A stretch of 64,000 bases of DNA. It comes from Cyprinodon diabolis. Taxonomy: Eukaryota; Chordata; Actinopteri; Cyprinodontiformes; Cyprinodontidae. The notes beneath the pieces are model-generated. The model searched no databases, was not told the DNA's origin, and saw only the letters and a program-made list of their open reading frames with translations. The stretch covers positions 31,192,837-31,256,836 of the forward strand of contig CM060069.1 in the NCBI GenBank assembly GCA_030533445.1. Direction: 5' to 3'. A program made the position numbers and the translations under genes. This document shows, piece by piece, positions 27,601 to 39,353 of the stretch (position 1 is the first letter of the stretch; every line of letters begins with the position of its first letter).

Positions 27601-30293
27601 CAGGCTGTGTTAATGCAAATGTTAAAAATTGTTGCCGTTGCGATTTATTCCAAATATAATTGTAACATTAAATAAAGTGTGAGATAAAAATATTTATATT
27701 TTTGATGCTCCATTTTTACTTTGCTTGGGTTGATTGTAGGGGTGTAAATCACCAGCTTTACCACAGTTTATTTATTGATGGAGATTTTATGTTGTCCAAT
27801 ATCATAAAATCTCTCCTGATATATCAGAGGTTGCATATCCTAAAAGTGATGATGTAGATTGATCTTCTACTTTTGAATAGGACTTAATCATGAATAATCT
27901 TATCACTATATTTAACTGCATAATCTTATGTACATATGCAGGTGTAAGCTGTCCAAATCTGCAAACTGAACCATTCTGACCAACTTTGGAATGAGTTTAA
28001 TGCATCACCTTCTACTTTATGGACTCCTTGGCATATGAACCTTTTAATGCTGTTTTGTTTCTATTTCTTATTTTTATGCCTTATAAGGGCCTTTTTAGGC
28101 TTTTCATATGGTTGGTTTTCCTTCCACCAACAAAACATGTAATTATTGCAACAAAAAAAAACTGTTGGATTGGGTTTGTGTTTGGCACTTGGACAATTTC
28201 TGGCAGCAGAGAACCAAATTAAAAAATTGCATAATCCCCTTTAAAATTTTGGAAAATTATTCACACTTAGTGAGCTACTAGTTGAGATGTTAGATCCAAG
28301 TTCCAAGCCAGTTTAAAATATAGGCAAAACTATACTGTTGGTATCAACATTTGACTCTGTCATTTAATTCAACAACTTATTCCACAACTAAGGATAACTA
28401 AAGCCGGGCAAACAGCTGTACGTGTTTTTGTCCTTTTTAGGCTGATTCTACAGTCATGTGAGAATTTTTTGGGATCGGGCCTAGTTTCAGCCTCATCGTA
28501 CTTCCTGCGTTGTCTAGTATTCAGGGGGTAACGAGGGACGGTCTGCCTCTCAGGACCACCTCCCAATGAGGAGCCATCGGGTCAGGAGAAAATCAAACAT
28601 GTTTAAAATTCTGTCGGCCCTCGTAAGGTGCTCGTGGGCAAACCCTGATATTGAGTGCTACAAGCGTCTACAAGCCAATTTACCGGAACCTTGCGCACTG
28701 CGCATGTGCAAACATGGGAGTTCTTTTTCTTCTTCCAGATTGACGACTCCGACCAGCGGCCTTTCTCGGCGGTGAGTCCGATGCGTGGTTTTTGGATGTA
28801 AAGTGTGAGCAGATAAATTGCATTACAGCGTCGGGCCGTACATCGTAAGAACATGCATCGTGAGCTGTGAACGTTTAAACCCTGCGGTTTTGACGCACAT
28901 TCTGAGCTGTAGCTGAGTACGATTGAAATTTTGGTTTAGGAGTATCTGATCTTCCCTAATGGTTACTTGCTGAATTCCTGTTTGAGCTGCTATAAGGATA
29001 TACAGTATTGCTGATTGAGAAGACTGTTAAATAGTGTGATGAGTCATAGCAAAACAACACACACTTAAATAATCATTCTGCGGTGAGACCTAAAGCAGTT
29101 GAGTAAAACTGGGCGCCTGAAAAAACATTGTTCTAAATGCTGTGATAGATCCTAGTCACAATTGGTCAAAACAATTTCCTTTGGCAGGAAACATGAAGGA
29201 AAGAAAATGTAGAATGAACCAGCACTTAAAAGACAGATAGCAAGAAGAAAACAAAGGTTATAAAACATTCGGCTATAGGAGATAACCTTATAATCTTTGA
29301 CAACCGATCTGTCTGTGACATATAAAAAAGTGAGTGAGATCTGCTGTTGCAGGACCGAGCATGTTCAAAGCTACATCAGGTCCAAAACATAACAAATTCA
29401 ATTTTTTTCCTTTTTAAGGCTCACACTGTTGTACAAAAAAAAAAATCATAATAATTAGCGTTGCTTCACATTCATGATTCAAATTTCCATTTACAAAACA
29501 TTTATGTGACCAGATAGCGGATTAGAGGTGATAGATGCCAGGTGTAATGCCAGTAGAAAAAAGGAAGCAGGCAGAGCAAGGCAGCTGGTACGATTTACAT
29601 TATATATCTTCAAATTTGATTTTTTTTTTTTTCTTTTTTGGTCCATGCAATAAGTAAAGATCTGCAGTTGATCTACAAAGGCTGCATAAAAGGTAAAATG
29701 TGCAAACCAGCTATTTCCACCTTATTGAAATGAGCAGATTTCCTGTGATACTGACAGTTTGAAAGTGGCTGTGAAAATAAGATTATGTTCAAAGTAGGGC
29801 TGGGCGATAATTCAATAACGATATATATCGATCGATAGACGTGTGGCGCAATAGAAAAAAAGAGTCGATAAAAGTTCGATAAAAAAAACAAACGCAGTTT
29901 TCCTTCCTTCTCATTGTAGCCTAGCATGTAGGTTTATGCTAGTTACTACTTCCTCCCAACCAATCACAATCGCGGACGCAGGCACCCAGTCACCAAGCGC
30001 CCCCCTCTCAAACCACAGCACAGAGCACATGAAGATGTCGCAGCAAGGAGAGGCGGAAGAAATTGTTCCAAAGAAGGGTTTTTGTAGTTCGCCAGTTTGG
30101 CAGTATTTCGGTCATGGCAAGTCGTACAAAAAACAAACCACAGTTATCTGTAAAATGTGTAGGGAACCGGTGAAAACGAAGTCTGATAACAAAACCAACT
30201 TTTTTTTTTAATCATCCCAGCCGCTCACACCCGCAGGAGTACGAGCTGTGTAATCCCCGGCGCGGCTCTGCATCGCCTCCGAGGAATTTTAGG

Positions 30294-30372
<79 letters not shown>

Positions 30373-33300
30373 GTTCTGGGTAGTTTCCAATGTTGTTCTA
30401 ACAGTTGAGAGAAAAATGCTGAGGGGCCAGAAACTTTAAAGTAATAACTCAGGTTAAAGCAGGAAACAAAGAATGGGGGGGTTCATTTATTTATTTGTTA
30501 TATTTATCTTTGTCACTTTTCTGGTCACTTTAGTTTATTTTTTATCAGTATTTAATAACATAACTCAGGTCTCTTAAGTTATTTTTCTTTAAAACAATTC
30601 TGTTATGGTTAAAAAAGTTGGTTAAATAAAGATTTAATTGGAAGTCTGTGTTTGTGTTCTTTATTAAATTAAATCATTTAGCAATATCATAAAAAGTCCA
30701 GGCAGAGCTGCACTAGGGCTGGGCGATAATTCGATAACGATATATATCGATCGATAGACGTGTGGCGCAATAGAAAAAAATAGGCTCAATAAAAGTTCGA
30801 TAAGAAACGCAGTTTTCCTTCCTTCTCATTGTAGCCTAGCATGTAGGTTTATGCTAGTCACTACATCCTCCCAACCAATCACAATCGCGGACCCAGGCAT
30901 GGCGTCACCAACCGCCGCCCTCTCAAACCACAACACGGAGCACATGAAGATGTCGCAGCAGGAGAGGCAGAGGAAATTGCTCCAAAGAAGGTTTTTGTAG
31001 TTCGGCAGTCTGGCAGTATTTCGGTCATGGCAAGTCGGACAAAAAACAAACCACAGTCATCTGTAAAATGTGTCGGGAACCAGTGAAACCAGTCTGATAA
31101 CACAACCAACTTTTTTTTTTTTTTATCATCTCAGCCGCACACACCCGCTGGAGTACGAGTTGTGTAGGCCCCGCCGCGGCTCTCCTCCGAGGAATCTTCG
31201 GGAATTTCTGGAAAATATATATATAAAGTTCTGGGCAGTTTCCCACGTAGTTCTAACAATTGAGAGAAACATGCTGAGGGGCCAGAAACTTCAAAGTAAT
31301 AACTCAGGTTAAAGCAGGAAACTAAGCTGAACCAGGTTTATTTGTTATATTTATTTTGGTCACTTTAGTTTATTCTTTGTCAGTATTTAATAACATAACT
31401 CAGGTCTTTTAAGTTATTTTTCTTTAAAACAATTCTGTTATGGTTAAAAAAGTTGGTTAAATAAATATTTAATTGGAAGTCTGTGTTTGTGTTCTTTATT
31501 AAAATTAAATCATTTAGCAATATTATAAAAAGCCCAGGCAGAACTGCACATAAAATATGGTTTCAAATCTTTTCAATAATTATCGATATCGATCAATATG
31601 CATTTTTTTTATCGATAAGCTTTTTTTCTATATCGCCCAGCCCTAAGCTGCACATCAAATATGGTTTAAAATCTTTTCAATAATTATCGATATCGATAAA
31701 TATGCATTTTTTTTTTATCGATAAGCTTTTTTTCTATATCGCCCAGCCCTAGTTCAAAGCCATGTACCTAAAAGTAATAAAGACAAGTATTTAAATAACA
31801 ATTATAATACTATTATGTACAGTGCAATTCACATAGGTAGCGTCTTTCAAAGTGCTACAAAGAAAACTTTTAAATGAAATGTTACAAAAAAAAATGAAAA
31901 GTTAAATTAGAAAAGAATAGTAAAGACAAGAAAGTTGTCTTTGCCTGCTGGTCTACTCTTTACTCTTTGTGAAATACACAATAGATTTTAGAAGGAAAAT
32001 ACGTTTATCATATTGTATCCCACTATACTTCATGCTAACATGCAGGTTTAAATTGGGCTCATAAATTCAGAAGTAATCTTTTTTCTTTAAACTAATTCTT
32101 AAAAGGCTCCAACTTACTGTATGTATTTAGTTGTAATTCAGTTCAGTTGTTTTAAAAGCTGCAACTTGCTACTTAAATCTAGTTTAGTCCCCTGTGTTAA
32201 GTGGAGGAGGGAACTTTTCAGTAGCTTGTGTATATCAATATTTATATTTTGTGATGTGTTTTTGTGAATGAGTCTTTCAAAAGTGTTTCACTTTAAACTG
32301 TATGCAGATGCTTCTTATTTTAAAACGCTCATCTGTAGCATTGAAATCTAATTACCAAAAAGCATGAAGTGTATATATAATCATTTCAACCCAAAAATTT
32401 GAGCAACATCAAAAACAGCCCAATACACTGTTCAAATAAAATTTTCTTAATTTATTTACATAGCTCTATTTTCTGTTTATTTTTCTTGAATCACATTTTT
32501 GGTTATTATGAGAATTTAAGTTAGACTATAGTTAGAGAGTGCATATTTTGCGTATGTCCATGATTGTTTTTATTTATATTCTGACTGATATATATCAGAT
32601 ATCGGCCAATATATAAGATTAAAGTTTCTAAAGCCCCCAATATCAGCCTTCAAAATCCCATATCAGTCGGGCTCTAATAGAAATTTTCTCTTTATCAACG
32701 TTAGGCGTGTTTTACCTTCATTGTTTCTAATGGTCCATATATGTTTACTTGCACGCATACTTGTTCAATGTCAGTGTCCCTATGCCTCCTTAGGGCCATA
32801 ATGGATGCAGAATTGTGAATTTGTGCCTGAATGTAAATTGTGCTGTAAAAATAAGCAAAAACTGCAACAGAAGTTGAGTTCAAAACTTGAGAATTCACTT
32901 CCCATGTTGTACGTGTTATTTGCCTAAACTTCACATATAAAGTTGTGTTGTTGTGTCATTAGAATAAAATCTGCAGGGTTGCACTCACTATCTGTTGAAT
33001 TGCATCTTTAAAGATCTACTCTGCAGGTACAAACAAGTTTGCATGTGTTTGCAGGCACATTGTGTATTTGTTAAGCGGGTATTATGTTGCTTTACAATGC
33101 TTAGTTAAGAGTTGGTGAACACCCGCTGTCAAAGTGATTTATTTAAACTTTTATCTTGTACTTGATCCACTATAATCCTAAACTGTTACTGTTCATCCAT
33201 AACTAAACAAATTTGCAAAAGGATGGATTACTTTAGTTAGTCCAACTAAATTGGAGTAACAATTGAATTTAAAAATATGTTATCACAGCAGCTGTAAGTA

Positions 33301-36300
33301 TTATAAATAACCAGGGCTGCAACTAACGATTATTCTGCAAATCGATTGATCTGAAAAGATTTTTTACAAAATTAAACCAGGTAAAACTTTTCCACTTGAG
33401 TTTGGGATAGAGGATATTGGCAGATGCAAAAGGTTTTTATCGAAAAAGCAAAATGTTAACTTTTTTTTTGTTTGTTTTTTACAATTTTAGTATAATTGCT
33501 GCTCAATCTCACTCTGTCAGCTAAAGGCAGGTTTTAAAGCCTCTACAGTCCAGTTAACGATTAATTCATTAGCAGATTAGTTGACGATTATTTTAATAAT
33601 TGATTAATCACAATTAATCTTTCAGCCCTACAAATAACATACATTTTATTGAGTTTATATTCGTTCGCTGCTTCATTCAGGTTATTTTTATGCTATTTTC
33701 TGTATTATCATCAGCTGTTGAGTAAATCACCTCTTGATTATAAAGAGACGTGATAAAACTAGCATAAACAGTGATGCTGAATCAATACAATTAATCTGGA
33801 AGCTAACCATGATGTAATATCAGACTCAAGTTTCGCCACACCCACACTTGCTTTAGATTATAACCAGTTTTCTTTGAGCCCACCTCCCAGTTCAAAGAAC
33901 ATCAAGAAACACTTCGATTACATCAGCTAATTCACAAAGGAAAGTATTCTCACACAGCTAAATCTGGCAGAAAAAAAAAAAGGTTTTCAAAGCAAACACT
34001 ACATTAAAACATTAAGCCTCTCTGAAGCAGTAGCAGTATAAAAAAGATAAACAGATAAAATGTTCAAATTAAAGCAATAAAGGTAAAATCAAAACAAAAG
34101 AGTTCCCAGAATATCAAAGAGAAAAGAAACACCCATAGGTTTGTGGAAACAGTTGGGGGAAAAGAGATGGAAAGAGAATGCCTCACCCTGTTGGAGATAA
34201 AACAGCAGGCTGCAGTTTAAGCAACTATGATAGTAATCAGAGGTATTCTATTTTAATTATAAGCTTTTAAAACTTTTAAGAATTAAGAAAGATGTTTTTT
34301 GGGACAATTTCAATGGTAATAAGAGAGTATAACCTTGTTTAATTGTAGGATATTATACATTTTCATAATCATATTTCTTTTTTAAAGAAAATAAATGCTA
34401 AAATGGGAATAATGGGAATGGGGTATTTTCAAACATTACCAAAAGGTAGAACTTTAAAGGTACATTTACACCGAACGCGAATTTCGCAGCTGGAGCGATG
34501 GATTTCTCTGTTATCTATATGTAGAGGAAAGATCTGGAGAGAAGCAAAGTGGAATGACACTGAGGCGAGAGTGGCTAAGTTAGGGAGGTGAATGGAACAA
34601 TTTTGGCAAAGCAGGTGAAATTTGATTGCTGCCTCGCCTGAGAATGCAGTTAAAAAGTCTGAACTTTTGTTTACTTTCAAGTGGATTTACTAGTGGATGT
34701 AGAAATGTTATATATACAGATTTAGGGGTTCAGATTTTCTATTTACTTACTGAAAAATGTTTTTACTCAGTCTGTTTTAACTGCAAAGCCAAAAAATATT
34801 TGTAAATTGTTAACCTTCCCAGCATTTCCATCACTGTAAGGAACAGAGACAAACTGTCTGGAAAGACCAGGGCTGAACATTATGCTGTAAGGGCTGTATG
34901 TTGTCTTATTCTCTTTTAACTTCGCAAAGTAAAATAAAATACCATCGTTTGCCATTTTTTTATCTGGACTATATAATTGAATAACTTTTTCCCACAACAA
35001 GTGGGAACTGAAATGATTTGAAATTACACAGAACATTTTAATTATCACTAAGTCAGCAAATGGCATCTAACACATTGTCTAACCAGATATGTAACTTACA
35101 TTGAATATATTATATCCTGCCTGAAGCATAAATGGCAGATTAAAATCTGACTCATTATCAAATCAACAACGCATAACAGGTATATGAGGGATGTTTTTGT
35201 ACCACAATGAAAAGAACAACATATCTGTTTTGCATTGTTTCTGTTATCTCTAAAGAGATGCTCTTCCAGCCTGTGTCTAGACAACATGATGTAAAAACCA
35301 GTGCTGAGGAATACAGATACAAACCAGCAAGAATGTATCAAGCACTTCGATCAGTGACACATGCCATTTCTTTTTCCACACACTACTGACCTATGCAGAT
35401 GGTTTGTGTGCCAACATGTTCCTCATGCAAAGTTTCCATAACAAAGCATCTTTGACAATCCACAATCGGTGGTGTTAAATACAAAGAAAGGTTTTAGAGT
35501 TCTGTTACATAAACAGCTAAGCTTTTCTTTTGCAGCCAATCTTAACGCTCATGCTAATTTTGTTAAACAAAAACAATCAACTAGAAACAGAGTGCTGTAG
35601 GATCTATGATAGAGATCATAAAATCCAAATGCATCAATTAACTGATCAAGAAACTGGAATAATCAGTCAATTTTATTTTACAATTTTTTTTTTATTTTTT
35701 GTTGTTTCCTATTATTGTTTTTTTTTTCAGATAAAAGTTAGAGGCTTATACTTTCATGTAAAAATTGGGATGATCTTGCAGTTCCTTAATATTCTTTCAG
35801 ACTCTAAATCCCCATCAAACAAACTATTACATTTTTGTTATTTATGGGAATTTGTCAAAATTAAGCTATAAAAATACAGAATCACAGTAAATCGGTGTCT
35901 ACTAGGAAATATTTGATCAGGCATATAGAAGGGGAAAGAATTGTGTTGTTTTAATTAGTTTATAGACAGAACATTGCAATAGTTGTTTGTTTTGATGGAT
36001 TTTAAGTAAAAGGTAAATTAAATCTACTTTTCGGGAACCAGTTTCCTGAGATCACTGATAAAATATAAAACAATTTATAGTTTCTCACACGGGATGAGCA
36101 TCACTTTTGTTTTTATCTCAGTACAGAGAAAGAGAGATTTGGGACATTTCATTTTTTCCAACAAAGTAAACATGAACGATTAAAAAACCACACGACTTGT
36201 GGGTCTGACAGCTATCCAACCCTGTAGTTTAGATGAATATTCTTAGGTTTGTCTACATTTAGAGTGAATACAAATCAATACATAGCAGGTTTTCGTGCAA

Positions 36301-36820
36301 TTGACAGCTCGATCAGTAGAAGGAATGAGGAAAGACTAGTAATCACCAGCTACCCTGGACAACAATTACAGGAATTCAGTCTGAGAGCAGACACGTTGAA
36401 CGATCTAAGGGTGGAAAAAACGGCTTCTGCAAAGAAATGTTAAATTATAGCCTGTCTAACCTCTGATGTTTGTCCCATCTGTTCTAACAGCTGAGATTCA
36501 GGACCATAAAGTTTAGCTAACATTATGTAGCAGCGCATTTTATTTATATCCGAATCGAAATGATGAATAGACGATGGTAAATGGAGGCTAAACACAGCAA
36601 AACGCTGGCCTGCATACGTAACCAAAGTGTCATTTTCCTCTAGCCAGCTAACGTTTCCTCTGTTAGCACCGGAGCTATCGTTAGCTTTTCAATGCTAGCT
36701 AGTATCGCCGCGGCGCCGGAGAGCTGTCTATCAATAAAAAAACACTGTGGTTTAATTACTGACCCATGTCAGGAGACTTTCACATAGTTCCATTCGGTCC
36801 AAGGACTCCGAGGTACTCAT
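12647..36820 (-). CDS. hook3: hook3, Hook microtubule-tethering protein 3 (dynein adaptor), complete
   Basis: Cargo adaptor that activates dynein-dynactin and links it through FTS/FHIP to endosomes and other cargo. Coding exons on the minus strand, 5' to 3': 36764-36820, 25243-25328, 25021-25093, 24830-24880, 24601-24733, 24433-24500, 24258-24323, 22731-22814, 20100-20263, 19862-20002, 19081-19168, 18839-18952, 18619-18729, 18427-18511, 18255-18324, 15116-15256, 14923-15010, 14598-14632, 14407-14489, 13982-14082, 13775-13879, 13587-13658, 12647-12787. All phases agree and the sum is 718 codons plus TAG, the human HOOK3 length. Start is MSTSESLDRMELCESLLTW. Residues 1-160 form the Hook domain. 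Its last helix (EESVQHVVMTAIQE) keeps Q147 and I154, reported in human HOOK3 as needed for dynein activation. Residues 170-640 are coiled coil. The C-terminus (GSGQSFLARQRQATSTRRSY) is nearly unchanged from human. Intron 9 has a GC donor. Two extra candidate exons are listed separately. Confidence 0.97.
16518..16658 (-). CDS. hook3: Candidate hook3 cassette exon, 47 aa, in frame
   Basis: It lies between constant exons 18255-18324 and 15116-15256. On the minus strand a strong pyrimidine tract (ctctgtttctttttctttga) leads to tttcag, then 141 bp without a stop, then a good donor AA|GTAAGA. The upstream exon ends in phase CG; both this exon and the normal next exon start with A, so inclusion or skipping keeps R464 and the frame. 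Inclusion adds 47 residues beginning ALMNLKQSVIMQKALKL and ending QQLENDTSWK, rich in Leu, Glu, Lys and Gln like a coiled coil. The insertion site is just after the linker GGSEGSDSLAAEITTPEMR, between coiled-coil segments. I do not recall this segment in human HOOK1-3. It could be a regulated fish exon or a chance pseudo-exon. Confidence 0.55.
17162..17360 (+). repeat. Solo terminal repeat of a Tc1-like element
   Basis: Starting at TACAGTGAGGAAAATAAGTA, the segment follows the long terminal repeat of a widespread fish Tc1-like family (conserved pieces include tagaaatcatggaggggtct at about 17218). No transposase body or matching opposite repeat follows. It sits in hook3 intron between exons 18255-18324 and 15116-15256. 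It is an end fragment left by deletion, or a short derivative. Confidence 0.6.
20057..20088 (-). repeat. (CA)n repeat just inside hook3 intron with GC donor
   Basis: On the plus strand the run is (GT)n with one tttg interruption; on the hook3 sense strand it is a CA repeat. It begins about a dozen bases after the GC splice donor at 20098-20099. CA repeats are known hnRNP L binding sites that can modulate nearby donors. Confidence 0.85.
22372..22434 (-). CDS. hook3: Candidate hook3 cassette exon, 21 aa, in frame
   Basis: It lies between constant exons 22731-22814 and 20100-20263, both flanking junctions being phase 0. On the minus strand the acceptor is gttttaaag|GCC and the donor is AGG|GTAAAT. 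The 63 bp have no stop and encode ALHAQEERDRLR then LDLNELEER, a charged helical sequence. Twenty-one residues are exactly three heptads, so inclusion after Q206 would lengthen the first coiled coil without changing its register. I do not recall this segment in mammalian HOOK3. The acidic, Leu-spaced composition makes a real alternative exon more likely than a random open frame, but there is no transcript evidence here. Confidence 0.55.
25329..29786 (-). other. hook3 intron 1, distal part
   Basis: No coding exon was found. The sequence is AT-rich with scattered transposon scraps. A GC-richer block at about 28,420-28,870 differs in composition from its surroundings and looks like an unclassified transposon remnant. 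Confidence 0.5.
30297..30369. repeat. (TA)n microsatellite inside hAT element A
   Basis: Uninterrupted TA dinucleotides for about 73 bp. Element B has only a short tatatata at the corresponding point, so the array expanded in copy A after the two copies diverged. Confidence 0.95.
30714..31645 (+). mobile_element. hAT element B, same family, inserted into element A
   Basis: Ends TAGGGCTGGGCGATA (30714) and TATCGCCCAGCCCTA (to 31645) are inverted copies. Perfect 8-bp target duplications agctgcac lie at 30706-30713 and 31646-31653, inside element A about 100 bp from its right end. It is 932 bp long and carries the same BED-finger start (WQYFGHGKSDKKQTT, CKMCREPV), followed by a frameshift. The finger's downstream part, YHLSRTHPLEYEL, remains readable in another frame, so neither copy makes transposase. 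Both copies are near-identical along their length. Confidence 0.9.
31760..36763 (-). other. hook3 intron 1, proximal part
   Basis: Apart from the short hAT-like element at 33,312-33,630 and a worn fragment near 32,570-32,680 (atatcggccaatatataag type), nothing recognisable was found. Open frames near 34.4-35.9 kb have no splice support or family resemblance. The first few hundred bases after exon 1 are GC-rich (gccgcggcgccgg near 36,707). Confidence 0.45.
33312..33630. mobile_element. Short non-autonomous hAT-like element
   Basis: Ends are cagggctgcaactaacgatt on the left and a right end running ttaatctttcagcccta, inverted relative to each other. Flanking octamers taaataac (33304-33311) and caaataac (33631-33638) agree at 7 of 8 positions. 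There is no coding capacity. The family is a common fish short hAT repeat. It sits in hook3 intron 1. Confidence 0.75.
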
Positions 36821-37010
36821 GGTTAGTTCACGTAGGCTGGCCGACTGCGTTGCGAACGGAGCCCGAACTTAGCAGCGAGCTTCATACAGTCCAGAGGGCT
36901 CTGCTCTGCCTGCTCTAGGGTGTCTCACCAATCCGTCGGCCAGAGGTTGGGTTCGCTGCTTTGCCCAAGCCGGAGCTTACTGGAAGCGGCGTGGGCGGAG
37001 ATAGTCAGCA
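36640..37010 (-). promoter_or_regulatory. hook3: Likely hook3 promoter and 5' UTR, CpG-rich
   Basis: Around the hook3 start codon, CpG-containing GC-rich DNA interrupts the AT-rich background. A CCAAT motif lies at about 36,930 on the plus strand (ATTGG on the gene strand). The transcription start is probably between 36,830 and 36,970. No TATA box was evident. Based on composition and position only. Confidence 0.45.
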
Positions 37011-37227
37011 GAACTTCAAATTGAACTTCAGAAAGTCGATTAAAGAAATCTTATCTTGCCATATGTATTACCATTTGTTTTATCTAAATAAATAAATGAA
37101 ATTACACTGTTTAGTGAAACATTAGTCATAACTTTCAAGAAAAAGTTAAAAAGTGTTATTTCTATATTTATATGCACTCCATTTGTAATGTCTAACTAGT
37201 TTTGGTGAAGAGTCTGATCTGATCCTT

Positions 37228-37958
37228 CAGAGGTGTCAATTAATGAAGTACAAATACTTCATTACTGTACTTAAGTATACTTTTTAGGTATCTATTCTTT
37301 ACTCCATTACTTATTTTTCTTCCTACTTCTGACTTCTACTCATTACATTTTCACACAAGTATCTGTAGTTTTTATTCCTTACATTTTTAAAACGTTACTC
37401 TTGGCTTCGGTTTAATATTTATAAATATTTATTTCATGTCATGTGTGCCATCCAATGCAGACCATTGGCGCCATCCACATCTAGTGAAAACTAGTGGAAT
37501 TGGATGAGTCATATAATGCAAACACTCATTAGTTAGTCAATGGAAATCATCAGAAGCAAGCAGATGTTCTTCAAACTGTAAACGTGAATTGTCTATGCCA
37601 TGCTACAATATAGGATTCTGAAAAAGATGTTGAAAAGTCTGAAAGGTCGGACACAGGCGAGAGCGTATCGGAAGATGGAGACAAACAAGACCTCCCTCAT
37701 CCTTGGCCCTATCGCAAAGAATTTTTCAAAATAGTCGAAAAACTGAGCTTTCAATTCATATCGTGGCATCTGGCTGTTTTTTTTTTAAAGGTTACTTTAT
37801 ACTTTTATAATTTAAGTTATTTTTTTGAGCACATAATTTTTCACTTTTACTTGAGTACAGAGGTCAAGTTGATACTTCAAACTTTTACCAGAGTGTTTTT
37901 AAACTACAGTATCTATACTTCTACTTAAGTAACAAATGTGTGTATTTTGACACCACTG
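37228..37958. mobile_element. Non-autonomous hAT-like element
   Basis: Terminal repeats cagaggtgtcaa (37228-37239) and the inverted ttgacaccactg (to 37958) match at 11 of 12 positions. Sub-terminal sequence on both sides carries the acttaagta motif, here seen as gtacttaagtatac and ctacttaagtaac. This pattern is common in fish hAT short elements. I could not find a matching target duplication, so the ends may be off by a few bases. No transposase frame is present. Confidence 0.6.
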
Positions 37959-39350
37959 GTGGTACTAGGCGGAGCGAGACATGCATCTGGCTGTTGTCAG
38001 GTTAGTACTATATAGACCTGCCCCTGTTCTGCTCATCCAAGATTATATGACACTGGCTCTGATTTTTCAGGATGAGCAGCAACACACCAAGATAATCGCA
38101 GCACTGGTATGACAAGTATTTCGGCTGTTATGTAATGGTGAAATACATGATACAGGGTAAGAAACTTATGAATAAGTTTCGCTACAAACCAGTTCTGAGG
38201 GGCTAGAAAGCTAGGTGCGTATAATACCAGAAAGAAGGTGGAAGTTGCTCAAACCTCTGATAAGACTTTGATTTACTCAGGGTTTGATTGTCATTTTGGG
38301 ATGTGAAGCACCAATAGATCCTAATTAAATTATAAAATTCCAAACAGAACTTGGTTTTTAAAAGAACTTGCCTTTAAATCACTATATAGGATAATTTATC
38401 TTCTGTTAGAGACACTGACAAAAAGAGTGCAACATTTTTTTCAAAAATATAGCACCAAGTAACAAGAAAAAACAAACAAGGCATTAATTGATGGAAGTGG
38501 CAAGGATATATGAAAAGCTTATATACTTCATTGCAGGGGGAGTTTCTCACACAATCACTCACACCCACACTAGAATAAAATTGAAATATCTCGCCTTTAA
38601 TTGGAAATACATTTGGAGATTTGAAAAAAAACTTTTTCGTAAATTTGCTTGTTTTTTTTAACCAAATGTTCCATGGTAATTTGTTCCATTAAAAATATTA
38701 AGATAGCACTACAGTATAGCATTTTTTGTAGTTTCTGTTTTTGTTTCAGGAGGAAGGGGAGGGGATAGGTTAATTTGGTATTTGGTCATGTGACAGTGAT
38801 TGTCATGCAGCTTAGGATTGCTTAAAAACAGTAGTAGCACTGTGGGCGGTCTTTCATGGTGTCCAAAGGGTAGAGAAAAACATGAATCATTCTTACACCT
38901 CGTTTTATCTACTCTGTATTGCTGAACAAATACTGCAGAGGGCAACCATTTCATCTTTTCCATTTTACAAATTAAGGATTGAGGAAAAATAGAAAGCTGG
39001 CTCCTTGGTTTAATACAGAGCTACACATTTTAAAACAAAATTCTGGGAAAACGGGAGAGAAAATTAAGCTCTACATGCCTACAAGAACCCTAGCTTGTCT
39101 GGAAAAACTATTGTATAAAAAGACCCTTTGCTAAAATATTTTACTTTAATATTAGAGGAGAATAAATATGATCCTAGATTTCTTTTTAATACAGTTGCCA
39201 AATTCACCCAGAGCATAGCTCAGTTGAAACATCCATCACATCTGCTCTTAGCAGCAATGATTTAATAGGGTTTTCTATATGCATAAGATTAATTCTAGTA
39301 AAAAAAAAAAGATAATTAGTATCATTCTAAATAAGATTGGTTATAGACCT
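37959..39350. other. Intergenic stretch between hook3 promoter and repeat cluster, no gene seen
   Basis: AT-rich DNA without exons or clear element ends. The open frames at 38.4-38.9 kb have no resemblance to any family I know. Confidence 0.45.
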
Positions 39351-39353
39351 GGG

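Larger units (their letters stand above)
29795..31751 (+). mobile_element. hAT element A (internally deleted, BED-finger remnant), interrupted by element B
   Basis: Ends are TAGGGCTGGGCGATA at 29795-29809 and its inverted copy at 31737-31751. Identical 8-bp target duplications gttcaaag flank it at 29787-29794 and 31752-31759, the hallmark of hAT insertion. Removing element B and one copy of its duplication leaves about 1.0 kb, too short for a full transposase. A frame starting at MKMSQQGEAEEIV (about 30,029) reads SSPVWQYFGHGK...CKMCREPV, a BED zinc finger of the ZBED type. It stops in a poly-T run, so it is a deletion derivative of an autonomous hAT. It carries a long TA microsatellite. It lies in hook3 intron 1. 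Confidence 0.9.

Noticed and set aside
35530..35871. 113-codon open frame in hook3 intron 1
   Set aside because: Low-complexity, AT-driven (Phe/Leu/Ile-rich) translation with no domain or splice context.
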